A DNA stretch of 64,000 nucleotides. It comes from Campylobacter concisus UNSWCS. Lineage in GTDB: Bacteria > Campylobacterota > Campylobacteria > Campylobacterales > Campylobacteraceae. The position numbers were made by a program, and so were the translations under genes. The DNA lies in the NCBI RefSeq assembly GCF_000466685.1, contig NZ_ANNG01000003.1, positions 28,442 through 92,441 on the forward strand, in the 5' to 3' direction. Shown piece after piece: positions 19,124-27,611 of this stretch (positions are counted from its first letter, which is position 1; each line of letters starts with the position of its first letter). Under the pieces are notes generated by a model. The model saw only the letters and a list, made by a program, of their open reading frames with translations. It did not search any database and was not told where the DNA came from.

Positions 19124-21157
19124 ATGCCCTTATCTAGGTTAAACAAAGAACAATACACCGCTGCAACTGCGCCATTTGGACACAATCTCATCATCGCTTC
19201 AGCTGGCACTGGCAAGACTAGCACGATTGTCGCTCGCATCGCTCATCTACTAAATTTAGGCATTTCGCCAGAGAAAATTTTGCTTCTAACTTTCACCAAC
19301 AAAGCAGCCAGCGAGATGATAGAGCGCTTAAATAGGTATTTTGACAAGCAAATCACCTCCAAAATCACCGCAGGCACCTTTCACTCGGTATCATTTTCGC
19401 TTTTAAAAAGCCTTGATAAAGGCGTCACGCTAAAGCAGCCAAGCGAGCTAAAGACGCTTTTAAAAAGTCTTGTTGAGAGGCGTAAATTTTACCATTTAAG
19501 CGACGTCAAGCCTTACGGCGGGGCCTATCTATACGATCTTTACTCGCTATTTCAAAACAGCGAGCAAGGCACAACTTTTGGCAAATGGATAAGCGATAAG
19601 AGCGAAGAGCAGGGCGTTTATGCTGAAATTTATGAAGATGTTTTAGAGGAGTTTGAGGCTGAAAAGGCTAAATTTGCCTACGCTGACTTTAACGACCTTC
19701 TCATAAAAATGCGCGACGAGCTAAAAAAGGGAGCAAATTTAGCTTATGATGAAATTTTGATCGACGAGTATCAAGATACAAACACCCTTCAAGGCAGCCT
19801 AATAGACGCATTTAGGACAAAGAGCCTCTTTTGCGTGGGCGATTTTGACCAGAGCATCTACGCATTTAACGGCGCAAATATCGAGATCATTGGCTCATTT
19901 AAAGATCGCTTTCCAAACGCAAACATCTACGCTTTAAATGTAAATTACCGCTCAAGCTCAAGTATACTTGCCCTTGCAAACAAGGTCATAAACAACAACC
20001 CAAGGCTTTATGAAAAGCACCTCACAGTTAGTCGTGAGGGAAATTTCAAGCCTCCAAGGCTGCTTGTCTATAACGAGCTTTTTGATCAGTATCAAAACAT
20101 CGCTGATATCATCTCGCTCTCGCCATTTAATAGAGAAAATATCGCCATAATTTTTAGAAATAACTCATCAGCGGACGGCATCGAGGTCGCGTTAAAAGAG
20201 CGAGGTATCGGCTCAAAGCGAAAGGGCGGGGTGAGCTTCTTTGAGAGCCGCGAGATCAAGGCGCTCATCGACATCATGGGAATTTATGTCAATCCAAAAG
20301 ATATAATGGCATTTATCCACATCTGCGAATACGCAAAAGGCGTTGGCAGCGCAGTTAGCAAAGAAATTTTTGACGCACTGCTTAAGCTTGGACATGGAAA
20401 TTTGATAAAAGGGATAGTTGAGCCAGATGAGAGCGTAAATATCTCATCAAACAAAAGGCGAAACTACCAGCTAGGACTTTTTGACGACCTTGATGAATTT
20501 GCCGAAGTTTCAAGGTTTTCTAAGCTTGGCTTTAGCGATAAATTTCTAGGCCACCCTGTGCTAAAACTACAAAAGCTAAGTGAGAGTGGGGCGCAGTTTT
20601 TATATGAAATTTACAACTTTTTACGAGGCATGAGAAATATCTCAAAGCCAGCTACGATGATAAATGAGATAAAAACTAGCAAAATTTACTCACTAATCGT
20701 CGAAAACATCAGCACAAAAAGAGCAACACTAAAAAATGGCAACGTTGATCTTGCCCTAAAAGAAGAGGTCAAAGAGCGCATAATGGCAAAGAGCGTGGTG
20801 CTAAGCGAGCTAGCTAAAAAATATCAAGATATCAGTAAATTTTATAACTTCTTAGCCCTTGGAAGCAACGAGATGAGCGAAGGGCAGGGCGTTAGCCTGC
20901 TTAGCGTGCATGCGAGCAAGGGGCTTGAATTTGACCAAGTTTTCATCGTCGATCTCGCGCAAAATCGCTTTCCAAATTTAAAGCTAATGAGCATGGGCGG
21001 CAGCCTAGAAGAAGAGAGGCGGCTCTTTTATGTGGCAGTTACTAGAGCAAAAGACGAGCTTTATCTTAGCTATGCAAAATACGACAAGATAAAGAAGGTG
21101 ACCTACCAACCAAGTAGGTTTTTGATAGAGGCTGGCATGGCAAAAGAGGAAGCTTAG
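19124..21157 (+). CDS. UvrD/Rep-family (SF1A) ATP-dependent DNA helicase
   Basis: 677 aa. A 3'-5' DNA translocase of the UvrD/PcrA/Rep type for repair or replication restart. Motifs in order: Q motif LNKEQYTAA, Walker A ASAGTGKTSTI (residues 27-37), Ia LLTFTNKAASEMIERL, motif II LIDEYQDTN, motif III VGDFDQSIYAFNGA, IV NYRSSSSIL, V SVHASKGLEFDQVFIVDL, VI RRLFYVAVTRAKDEL. The family is clear; whether it is Rep, PcrA or UvrD is not settled by the sequence, although the length is nearer Rep. AGAGGA precedes the ATG at 19124. It has its own promoter, divergent from pbpC. Confidence 0.95.
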   Translation: MPLSRLNKEQYTAATAPFGHNLIIASAGTGKTSTIVARIAHLLNLGISPEKILLLTFTNKAASEMIERLNRYFDKQITSKITAGTFHSVSFSLLKSLDKGVTLKQPSELKTLLKSLVERRKFYHLSDVKPYGGAYLYDLYSLFQNSEQGTTFGKWISDKSEEQGVYAEIYEDVLEEFEAEKAKFAYADFNDLLIKMRDELKKGANLAYDEILIDEYQDTNTLQGSLIDAFRTKSLFCVGDFDQSIYAFNGANIEIIGSFKDRFPNANIYALNVNYRSSSSILALANKVINNNPRLYEKHLTVSREGNFKPPRLLVYNELFDQYQNIADIISLSPFNRENIAIIFRNNSSADGIEVALKERGIGSKRKGGVSFFESREIKALIDIMGIYVNPKDIMAFIHICEYAKGVGSAVSKEIFDALLKLGHGNLIKGIVEPDESVNISSNKRRNYQLGLFDDLDEFAEVSRFSKLGFSDKFLGHPVLKLQKLSESGAQFLYEIYNFLRGMRNISKPATMINEIKTSKIYSLIVENISTKRATLKNGNVDLALKEEVKERIMAKSVVLSELAKKYQDISKFYNFLALGSNEMSEGQGVSLLSVHASKGLEFDQVFIVDLAQNRFPNLKLMSMGGSLEEERRLFYVAVTRAKDELYLSYAKYDKIKKVTYQPSRFLIEAGMAKEEA

Positions 21158-21178
21158 AGAGTATTTACTCTTGTAGAG

Positions 21179-21184
21179 TAGAAT
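21179..21184 (+). promoter_or_regulatory. Candidate -10 box for the macAB operon
   Basis: TAGAAT lies 27 nt before the macA ATG in a 53-bp gap. A small inverted repeat, TACTC-N5-GAGTA, abuts it and could be an operator. Confidence 0.3.
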
Positions 21185-21210
21185 TTACCAATTTTTTACA
21201 AAGAGAAGCG

Positions 21211-22407
21211 ATGAAAAAAACTAAAATTTTAATAATCCTGCTTATTTTAGGCGTTGGCGGATACTTCGTCTATGATAAATTTTTCAAGGTAAAAGAAGAA
21301 GAGGTGGAGTTTATCACCAAAAAGGCAAAGAAGGGCTCATTTAGCAAAAAGGTCGATGCGACTGGAGAAATTTTCGCCACCGAGCTAATCGACGTTGGCG
21401 CACAGGTTAGCGGTCAGATAAAAAAGCTATATGTTAAGCTTGGGGATCAGGTAAAAAAAGGCGATATGATCGCAAGTATCGATAGCTCGACCCAGCAAAA
21501 TAGCATTGATAATAAAGAAGCCCAGCTTGCCATCTACAAAGCCCAGCTAGAAAGCGCAAAAGTGGCTCTAAATATCGCTAAAACGCAGCTTGATAGAGAA
21601 AATGCACTATTTGCCAAAAACGCCACTTCAAAGCAAGAATTTGAAAGCGCAAAAAACACATATAGTGCAAATAGCGCAAAGATAAAAGAGCTTGAAGCGC
21701 AGATCAAGCAGACAAATATCGAGCTAAGCACCGCTAAGATAAATTTAGGCTACACAAAGATCATCGCGCCAAGAGACGGCACTGTTGTAAGCGTGCAGGT
21801 CGAGGAGGGTCAGACTGTAAATGCCAACCAAACTACACCAACTATCGTAAATATCGCCGATCTTAGCCATGTAAAGATGAAGATGCAAATAGCAGAGGGC
21901 GACATCACAAAGATCAAAGTCGGCACGCCAGTTGAGTACTCGATCCTCTCTGAGCCAACGAAGAAATTTCAAACGACTGTTAGCTCGATCGACCCGGGGC
22001 TTACCACACTAAGTGATGGCAGCTACGGCTCAAGTAGCAGCAGTAAGTCTTCATATTCAAGTAGCTCTAGCAGCAGCTCGGCGGTTTATTACTACGCGCA
22101 AAGCATCGTTGATAATAAAGATGGAATTTTAAGAATAGGCATGACCACACAAAACGAGCTTTTAATAGCAAACGTCGAGGACGCCATCATCGTGCCAAGC
22201 ATCGGCATCAAAAAAGATGAAAACGGCACTTTTGTCTATGTGCTAAAAGATGGCAAGCCGGTAAAAACAGCGGTCAAAACCGGCATAAAAGACAACCTTG
22301 ATACGCAGATTATTAGCGGTATAAACGAGGGTGATGAGATCATCACATCTCAAGGCTCATCAAGCGAGATCGCTAAGATGATCGCAAAAGAACATAAGAA
22401 GTTTTAA
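21211..22407 (+). CDS. macA: MacA-type periplasmic adaptor of a tripartite efflux pump
   Basis: 398 aa membrane-fusion protein with one N-terminal anchor helix (residues 4-20). A barrel-sandwich/lipoyl half (ATGEIFATELIDVGAQVSGQIKKL) is followed by a long alpha-helical hairpin rich in Ala, Lys, Glu and Gln (about 95-175), the second lipoyl half (LGYTKIIAPRDGTVVSVQVEEGQ) and a beta-barrel. It links MacB in the inner membrane to an outer-membrane channel. Odd feature: a serine-rich low-complexity stretch at about residues 268-290 within the beta-barrel region. AGAGAAG precedes the ATG. macB follows with no gap. Confidence 0.93.
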   Translation: MKKTKILIILLILGVGGYFVYDKFFKVKEEEVEFITKKAKKGSFSKKVDATGEIFATELIDVGAQVSGQIKKLYVKLGDQVKKGDMIASIDSSTQQNSIDNKEAQLAIYKAQLESAKVALNIAKTQLDRENALFAKNATSKQEFESAKNTYSANSAKIKELEAQIKQTNIELSTAKINLGYTKIIAPRDGTVVSVQVEEGQTVNANQTTPTIVNIADLSHVKMKMQIAEGDITKIKVGTPVEYSILSEPTKKFQTTVSSIDPGLTTLSDGSYGSSSSSKSSYSSSSSSSSAVYYYAQSIVDNKDGILRIGMTTQNELLIANVEDAIIVPSIGIKKDENGTFVYVLKDGKPVKTAVKTGIKDNLDTQIISGINEGDEIITSQGSSSEIAKMIAKEHKKF

Positions 22408-24336
22408 GTGATAAGCCTAAAAAACATCACCAAAAGCTTTAAGCTAGGTGACAATGAGATAGAGATCTTGCATGGCATAAATTTAGAGATAAAAAAGGGC
22501 GAGTTTATAGCCATCATCGGTCAGTCTGGCTCTGGTAAATCAACCCTGATGAACATCCTTGGCTGCTTAGATAGCCCAAGTGGTGGGCAGTATCTGCTGG
22601 ACAGCAAAGATATATCAAAATTTGATAATGACGCCCTTGCTAAGCTTAGAAGGGATAAATTTGGCTTTATCTTTCAAAGATATAACCTGCTTAGCACGAT
22701 GAATGCCCTTGAAAACGTAGCGCTGCCTAGCATCTACGCAGGGGCAAACAAGAGCGAGCGAGAGAAAAGAGCTAATGAGCTTCTTGGCTCACTTGGACTT
22801 AGCGAAAAAGCGAAAAATTTACCAAATAAACTTTCAGGCGGACAACAGCAAAGGGTCTCCATAGCAAGGGCGCTGATGAACGGTGGCGAGATCATTTTAG
22901 CAGACGAGCCAACTGGCGCGCTTGATAGCAAAAGCGGACTAAGGGTGATGGAAATTTTAGTTGATCTTTATAAAAAAGGCCACACCATCATCATCGTCAC
23001 GCACGACCCAAAGATCGCAGAGTATGCGAGTAGGGTGATCGAGATAAAAGATGGCAACATCGTAAGTGATAATGTAAAAAATAGTGAAATTTTTGAGGCC
23101 AGCAAGCAAACCCAGCCAGAAAAAAGCAAATTTACTTATTATAAAGACCAGCTAATAGAGAGCTTTAAAATGTCGGTAAATGCGATGCTAGCGCACAAAC
23201 TAAGATCGCTTTTAACGATGCTTGGCATTATTATAGGTATCACCGCGGTTATTAGCGTCGTAGCCCTTGGCAAAGGCTCGCAGGAGCAAATTTTAGCTGG
23301 TATCAGAAAGATCGGCACAAACACGATCGACATCATGCCAGGTAAAGGCTTTGGCGATATGCTCTCAGGCAAGGTAAAAACGCTCTCCATTAGCGACGCA
23401 AACATGCTTGCCAAGCAGTCCTTTCTAGACTCAGTCACGCCAAATACAAGCACTTCAGGCGTGCTAACCTATGAAAATATCTCGCTAAGTGCGAGCTTAA
23501 AAGGTGGCGGGGTAGGGAGCTTTGACGTAAATGGGCTAAAGCTAGAAGAGGGCAGAATTTACGATGATGACGAGGTTTTAAACTCAGCTTCAGTCGCACT
23601 AATCGATCAAAACACCAAAAATAGCATCTTTAAAAATGATGATCCTATCGGCAAGATCATACTTTTTAACAAAATGCCACTTCGCATCATAGGCGTTTTG
23701 CAAAAGGATGATTTTAAGATGGGCGACTCAAGCACGCTTAAAATTTACGCTCCATACACGACCGTGCTAAACAAGGTCACTGGAGATAAATTTATAAGCT
23801 CGGTCACTGCCAAAGTAAATGAAGGTGTCAATGCGCAAATCGCCGAAAAAACACTAACCGAGCTTTTAGAGATCAAGCGCGGCAAAAAAGACTTTTTTAC
23901 AAGAAACTCAGACAGCATCAAGCAAACGATCGAAGAGACCATCTCGACCATGCGCCTTCTCATCTCAAGCATCGCCGTCGTCTCGCTCGTAGTTGGTGGC
24001 ATAGGCGTCATGAACATCATGCTAGTCTCAGTTACCGAGCGCACCAAAGAGATAGGCATAAAAATGGCGATCGGAGCCAGACAGAGCAACATTTTGCAGC
24101 AGTTTTTGATAGAGGCCGTGCTACTTTGCCTTATCGGCGGAGCCATCGGCATCGTCCTATCCTACGCTATCGGCTACATCTTTAACAACTTCTTAAACGG
24201 CTTTAGCATGATCTTTTCAAACGGCTCGATCGTGCTTGCACTTGTCACGTCGATGGCTATTGGCATCATCTTTGGCTACATGCCAGCTAAAAACGCCTCA
24301 AAACTAAATCCAATAGATGCGCTTTCAAGGGAGTAA
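22408..24336 (+). CDS. macB: MacB-type ABC transporter (ATPase-permease fusion)
   Basis: 642 aa. The N-terminal ABC domain has Walker A GQSGSGKST, signature LSGGQQQRVSIARAL and Walker B IILADEPTGALDSKSG. A linker leads to the first membrane helix (LLTMLGIIIGITAVISVVALG), a large periplasmic domain, and three C-terminal helices including SIAVVSLVVGGIGVMNIMLVSVTERTKEIG, the MacB/FtsX signature. It exports macrolides, peptides or other substrates from the periplasm by a lever mechanism. The start codon is GTG directly after the macA stop. The TolC-type gene begins one base after the macB stop, so the whole pump is one operon. Confidence 0.96.
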   Translation: MISLKNITKSFKLGDNEIEILHGINLEIKKGEFIAIIGQSGSGKSTLMNILGCLDSPSGGQYLLDSKDISKFDNDALAKLRRDKFGFIFQRYNLLSTMNALENVALPSIYAGANKSEREKRANELLGSLGLSEKAKNLPNKLSGGQQQRVSIARALMNGGEIILADEPTGALDSKSGLRVMEILVDLYKKGHTIIIVTHDPKIAEYASRVIEIKDGNIVSDNVKNSEIFEASKQTQPEKSKFTYYKDQLIESFKMSVNAMLAHKLRSLLTMLGIIIGITAVISVVALGKGSQEQILAGIRKIGTNTIDIMPGKGFGDMLSGKVKTLSISDANMLAKQSFLDSVTPNTSTSGVLTYENISLSASLKGGGVGSFDVNGLKLEEGRIYDDDEVLNSASVALIDQNTKNSIFKNDDPIGKIILFNKMPLRIIGVLQKDDFKMGDSSTLKIYAPYTTVLNKVTGDKFISSVTAKVNEGVNAQIAEKTLTELLEIKRGKKDFFTRNSDSIKQTIEETISTMRLLISSIAVVSLVVGGIGVMNIMLVSVTERTKEIGIKMAIGARQSNILQQFLIEAVLLCLIGGAIGIVLSYAIGYIFNNFLNGFSMIFSNGSIVLALVTSMAIGIIFGYMPAKNASKLNPIDALSRE

Positions 24337-24337
24337 T

Positions 24338-25684
24338 ATGAAATTTATAAGCCTAGCTTTAGTGCTCATTTTAAGCGGCTGCGCTGTTAAAAATATAGAT
24401 GAAAACTACAAACAAATTTTACTTGAAGATAACGCAAGCCGTGAGCTAAATTTAGACACTTCTTGGTGGAAGCAGTATAAGCAAAGCTACCTTGATGAGC
24501 TTGTAGAACTTGCTCTTAAAAACAACACCGACCTTGCAAAAGCCGCGGTAAATGTAAATAAAGCGCTCGCTCAAGCTGGCGTTTTGCAGGCAAATTTGAT
24601 CCCTAGCTTTAACGCTGGTTTTGAGGCAACAAGTAGCAAAAACATAAAAGAGGGCGGCGCGGTCACTAGAAGTTTTGGCTCAAGCATAGGGCTTAGCTAT
24701 GAGCTTGACCTTTGGCAAAAGCTAGCAAATAGCAAAGACGCGGCGATGTTTGAAGCGGATGCTACTAAATTTGATCTGGAGGCTGGCAAACTAAGCGTGA
24801 TAAACTCCGTGGCAGACGCTTATTTTCAAATTTTATATCTAAACGAGAGCATCAAAACTTATGAGCAAATTTTAGAAATTTATAACAAGCTAAATGAGAT
24901 AGTTGGGCTTAAATTTAAGCTTGGCAAAGAGGAGGCGCTAAGCCTAAAACAGATAAACTCACAGCTTTTAAGCGCTCAAAATAAGATAGAAAGTGCCAAA
25001 AAAGAGCTTGTGAGTGCTAAAAAAACGCTTAGGATTTTACTAAATGAGAGGCCAGAATTTGAGCTTAAATTTGAAGGCCTCACGCTAAGTCCCGTTAAAA
25101 GAGTGGGCGTTGATCTAGATGTGCCAACAAGCGCCATAGCAAACCGCCCCGATCTAAGAGCGGCCATTTACCGCATAGAGGAGGGCATCTTAAACTACAA
25201 AGCGAGCCAAAAAGAGTTTTATCCAAGCATCACGCTAGGAGCCAGCCTCAAAAGCAGCACCGACAAAAAAGAGGAAGCCTTTAGCCTTAAATTTCTAAAT
25301 GGCAACATTGCTCTGAATTTACCATTTTTAAACTACCACAAGCTAAAGTCAAATTTAAAGGTTAGCGAGGCAAATTTTGAGCTTGCAAAGCTAAACTACA
25401 TAAGCACTCTAAATAGCGCATTAAACGAGATAGACGCATTTTACAAAGGCTATTTGTCCGACGAAGCACTACTTGCAAACTACCAAGAGCAGATAAAAAA
25501 CTACGAGGAAATTTCAAAAATTTACGAGCTAAAATACTCCTACGGCAAGGTCGAGCTAAAAGAGTTTTTAGAGGCTAAAAACAGCGAGCTAGAGGCCAAA
25601 ATAGGGCTACTAAAAGCGAAATACACGCTTTTACAAGATGAGCTAAATGTCTATAAAGCCATGGCAGGCAAATTTAATAAATAA
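24338..25684 (+). CDS. TolC/NodT-type outer-membrane efflux lipoprotein
   Basis: About 448 aa. Signal peptide with a lipobox (LILSGC, cysteine at residue 15) shows an outer-membrane lipoprotein of the NodT/CusC type rather than classical TolC. Two repeats of long helices and beta strands follow, with NRPDLRAAIYRIEEGILNYKASQKEFYPSITLGAS typical of OEP domains. It would supply the outer-membrane duct for MacAB. The ATG at 24338 lies one base past the macB stop with GGGAG upstream; a longer reading from 24317 would put residues before the signal peptide and is rejected. The substrates of this pump are unknown. Confidence 0.92.
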   Translation: MKFISLALVLILSGCAVKNIDENYKQILLEDNASRELNLDTSWWKQYKQSYLDELVELALKNNTDLAKAAVNVNKALAQAGVLQANLIPSFNAGFEATSSKNIKEGGAVTRSFGSSIGLSYELDLWQKLANSKDAAMFEADATKFDLEAGKLSVINSVADAYFQILYLNESIKTYEQILEIYNKLNEIVGLKFKLGKEEALSLKQINSQLLSAQNKIESAKKELVSAKKTLRILLNERPEFELKFEGLTLSPVKRVGVDLDVPTSAIANRPDLRAAIYRIEEGILNYKASQKEFYPSITLGASLKSSTDKKEEAFSLKFLNGNIALNLPFLNYHKLKSNLKVSEANFELAKLNYISTLNSALNEIDAFYKGYLSDEALLANYQEQIKNYEEISKIYELKYSYGKVELKEFLEAKNSELEAKIGLLKAKYTLLQDELNVYKAMAGKFNK

Positions 25685-25701
25685 ATTTAATAGGTAAATT
25701 T

Positions 25702-26193
25702 ATGAGCTCAGCTTGGGACTACGAGGCAAACGCGTGTAGCAGTGATGGCAAATTTAGCGCCAAATTTGAAGGCTGTGAGGTCGCCATGGGCGCTCCAACC
25801 CTTGGCGAGCTAAGGCTTTTTATAAATAGTGAGCACTGTCTAAATTTAGAAAATGAGCTTTCAAACCACGTAAAAAGACTATTAAATTTGGATCAAAATT
25901 TAGCTAAATATGGCAGTGCCGATCAAATTTTGCTTAGCGAGAGAGCGACTGCTTGCTTTTTGTTTTCAGACGACTCTAAATTTCTAGCTTTTTCTGAATG
26001 GACGGCAGATAAAATGCAGATCGTAAAGGTAGTGCGCCTAGCCGATATGAGCATAAAAACTGACAACAATCGCAAAAGAGTAGTGGAATTTCTCTCGTTT
26101 GATGATGGCGTACTTAAAATTTTAGACTCACCGATCTTTATGCCCAAAAACTACGCACTAGATATCCGCACACTTTTTAACGATAAAATTTAA
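25702..26193 (+). CDS. Small protein of unknown function after the efflux operon
   Basis: 163 aa, no signal peptide or membrane helix. The start MSSAWDYEANACSS has a weak site (TAGGTAAA). The sequence alternates strands and turns (FLAFSEWTADKMQIVKVVRLADMSIKT), suggesting a mostly beta fold; I do not recognise a family. It lies 17 bp after the TolC-type gene and probably shares its transcript, but nothing in it indicates a part in efflux. It is the last plus-strand gene before the 920-bp region without clear genes. Confidence 0.65.
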   Translation: MSSAWDYEANACSSDGKFSAKFEGCEVAMGAPTLGELRLFINSEHCLNLENELSNHVKRLLNLDQNLAKYGSADQILLSERATACFLFSDDSKFLAFSEWTADKMQIVKVVRLADMSIKTDNNRKRVVEFLSFDDGVLKILDSPIFMPKNYALDIRTLFNDKI

Positions 26194-26238
26194 TTCACGC
26201 ACTTTAGCTTGAAAAATAGTTTTAATGCGTGTTTTCAC

Positions 26239-26389
26239 AGCAAATTTAACTACTAGGTCTTAAATTTAGCACACAAGATCACTCGACTCTAAAAAGATAA
26301 CCATTGGCACAAAAGACAAACATTGGTTTTATAGTTGCTTTTGATAGCAAATTTAACCCATTGTTTCAAAATTTAACGCACAAGATCAC
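26239..26389. repeat. Degenerate direct repeat, 107-bp period
   Basis: 26239-26282 and 26346-26389 align without gaps: 12 of 12 bases at the left end (AGCAAATTTAAC) and 18 of 20 at the right end (AATTTA..CACAAGATCAC), with a diverged middle. The offset is exactly 107 bp at both ends, so this is a real duplication. A third, weaker relative of the right end lies at 26447-26469. Confidence 0.6.
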
Positions 26390-26433
26390 TATTTGGCGTA
26401 TAAAAACAGATATCACGCTTTTATTCTATTTTA

Positions 26434-26553
26434 TTATGCTGCTCTTAAATTTATCACGTATAAGATTGCTTTACTAGCTTTTAGAAAGACAAAAAACTTG
26501 GGATTAAATTTACATCCAAAAACGCCAGCTTGAGCGAGCGTTATACTTAACAC
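26434..26553 (-). CDS. Possible small ORF (39 aa), unknown
   Basis: GTG at 26553, TAA at 26434-26436. The reading contains Ala/Gly/Phe-rich LAQAGVFGCKFNPKFFVF. GGAT lies 5 nt upstream. It overlaps the end of the 28-codon ORF at 26547-26633 by 7 bp, in another frame. Could be a gene remnant; weak support. Confidence 0.2.
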   Translation of the reverse strand: MLSITLAQAGVFGCKFNPKFFVFLKASKAILYVINLRAA

Positions 26554-26633
26554 TTATCCATCGCTTTTTCAAGGGGTCGGTGCTCTGCGTTTAAAAGCAA
26601 GAACAACAAACTCCAAAGATAGCTCTTGCTCAC
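26547..26633 (-). CDS. Possible small hydrophobic ORF (28 aa), unknown
   Basis: GTG at 26633, TAA at 26547-26549. The open stretch actually reaches back about 28 codons further without a stop, which is long for this stop-rich interval. The peptide has a hydrophobic core SYLWSLLFLLLN and a charged tail ending EKAMDKC. No ribosome site is seen before the GTG. It may be a remnant of the 3' end of a lost gene. Confidence 0.25.
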   Translation of the reverse strand: MSKSYLWSLLFLLLNAEHRPLEKAMDKC

Positions 26634-26771
26634 ATTTTCAAAATAGGGTAGATCAAATTTTAAGTTATATATAAGATAAATACAAATTTCACAATTTTTG
26701 AAAAGTGTAAAATTTAACTAATTTTCTTACAAATATTTTTACGCCAAATTTAATGGATAAATTTAGATCAC

Positions 26772-26912
26772 ACAAAAGATAAAATGCAAAAGCTAACCAA
26801 ATATAGCCATTTAAAACTTTGAAAAGTGCAGAATAAAGATTTTAAAATATCAATTTGAAAATTGCAGTTTTCAATACAAAATATATAAAATATCTTGCAT
26901 TTTACCTTTTGT
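26772..26912. repeat. Long-range inverted repeat, 18-bp arms
   Basis: ACAAAAGATAAAATGCAA at 26772-26789 pairs with the reverse complement of 26895-26912 at 17 of 18 positions. The arms bracket 105 bp that contain a 7-bp hairpin near the centre (26855-26874). A transcript would fold into a nested structure. It may be a miniature element or a structured RNA, but no target-site duplication was found. Confidence 0.35.
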
Positions 26913-27113
26913 CATATTTTGGCATTGCAATTATGGTTGATTTTAAATTTGCTTTTATACTTGGTGATTTGGACTTTAATTTAAAAGTTTCTTAGCGAGG
27001 CAAATCAAAAAATTAGAGCAAGAGTTTAAAAGTAATTAGCAGTATAAAACAAAAACAAGCTGATAACTATTTTTTTACTTTTCTAAAATCAGTTTTGTAG
27101 CGTTTTTTAAGAA

Positions 27114-27611
27114 TTATCTTTGATGTTTCTTTGGGTGGTCAAAGAACAGAGCTTTTGCACTGCCCTCTTTTAGCTCTTTAAATTCAGACTCAAATTCTAT
27201 GCAAAAAATGCCTGAAGTTGGGATATTGTCAATCGATGAGTCGCTTAGGTATTCGCAAATTTCTGTTATGCTAGGATTGTGCGTAATGATGAAGATTTCA
27301 TCTAAATTTTCATCTAAATTTCTTACAAACTCCAAAAGATCCTCAAAGCTTATGTCGTAAAGCTCATCTTTTATCTCTATGGATTTTTCTTTAAATTTTA
27401 AAGTTTTAGCGATGATTTTTGCTGTTTGCTCGCATCTTTTAGCACTGCTTGAAAAGATAGCTCCTGGCATCACGTCATACATTTTTAGCCTGCTAGCCAT
27501 AAATTTAGCGTCCTCTTTGCCTTTTGGACTAAGCTCTCTTGAAGCGTCTTTTGCGCCGTCTTTGTTCTCATCAACTGCTTTTGCGTGCCTTATGAAGTAA
27601 ATTTTGCTCAT
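27114..27611 (-). CDS. sixA: SixA-type phosphohistidine phosphatase
   Basis: About 165 aa histidine-phosphatase (phosphoglycerate-mutase-like) protein. The N-terminal catalytic motif is IYFIRHAKAV, with the nucleophile in RHA; the second histidine is in FIITHNPSITEI. SixA removes phosphate from histidine residues of phosphotransfer proteins; the Campylobacter target is not known. The start is ATG at 27611 with AAGGAG upstream, overlapping the stop of the DUF455 gene as ATGA; a TTG-like start at 27641 would add residues before the beta strand and is unlikely. Short family member with no extra domain. Confidence 0.88.
   Translation of the reverse strand: MSKIYFIRHAKAVDENKDGAKDASRELSPKGKEDAKFMASRLKMYDVMPGAIFSSSAKRCEQTAKIIAKTLKFKEKSIEIKDELYDISFEDLLEFVRNLDENLDEIFIITHNPSITEICEYLSDSSIDNIPTSGIFCIEFESEFKELKEGSAKALFFDHPKKHQR

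Larger units (their letters stand above)
26194..27113. other. 920-bp convergent interval with repeats and no firm gene
   Basis: This is the longest stretch without a confident gene. It is more AT-rich than its flanks and stop-dense. It contains a degenerate 107-bp-offset direct repeat (26239-26282 and 26346-26389), a direct repeat TTTGAAAAGTG at 26697 and 26818, a long-range inverted repeat (26772-26789 with 26895-26912), a small hairpin TTGAAAA/TTTTCAA at 26855-26874, and two tiny minus-strand ORFs (26434-26553 and 26547-26633). No tRNA was seen. Decay of former genes or a small-RNA locus are both possible. Confidence 0.6.

Noticed and set aside
23745..24152. 135-aa minus-strand ORF opposite macB
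   Set aside because: Antisense to the conserved MacB permease part; no ribosome site seen and no recognisable motif.
26521..26640. Decayed tRNA or small RNA near the GGGGTCGG segment
   Set aside because: No cloverleaf can be drawn; only a 7-bp pair (AGCAAGA/TCTTGCT) was found.
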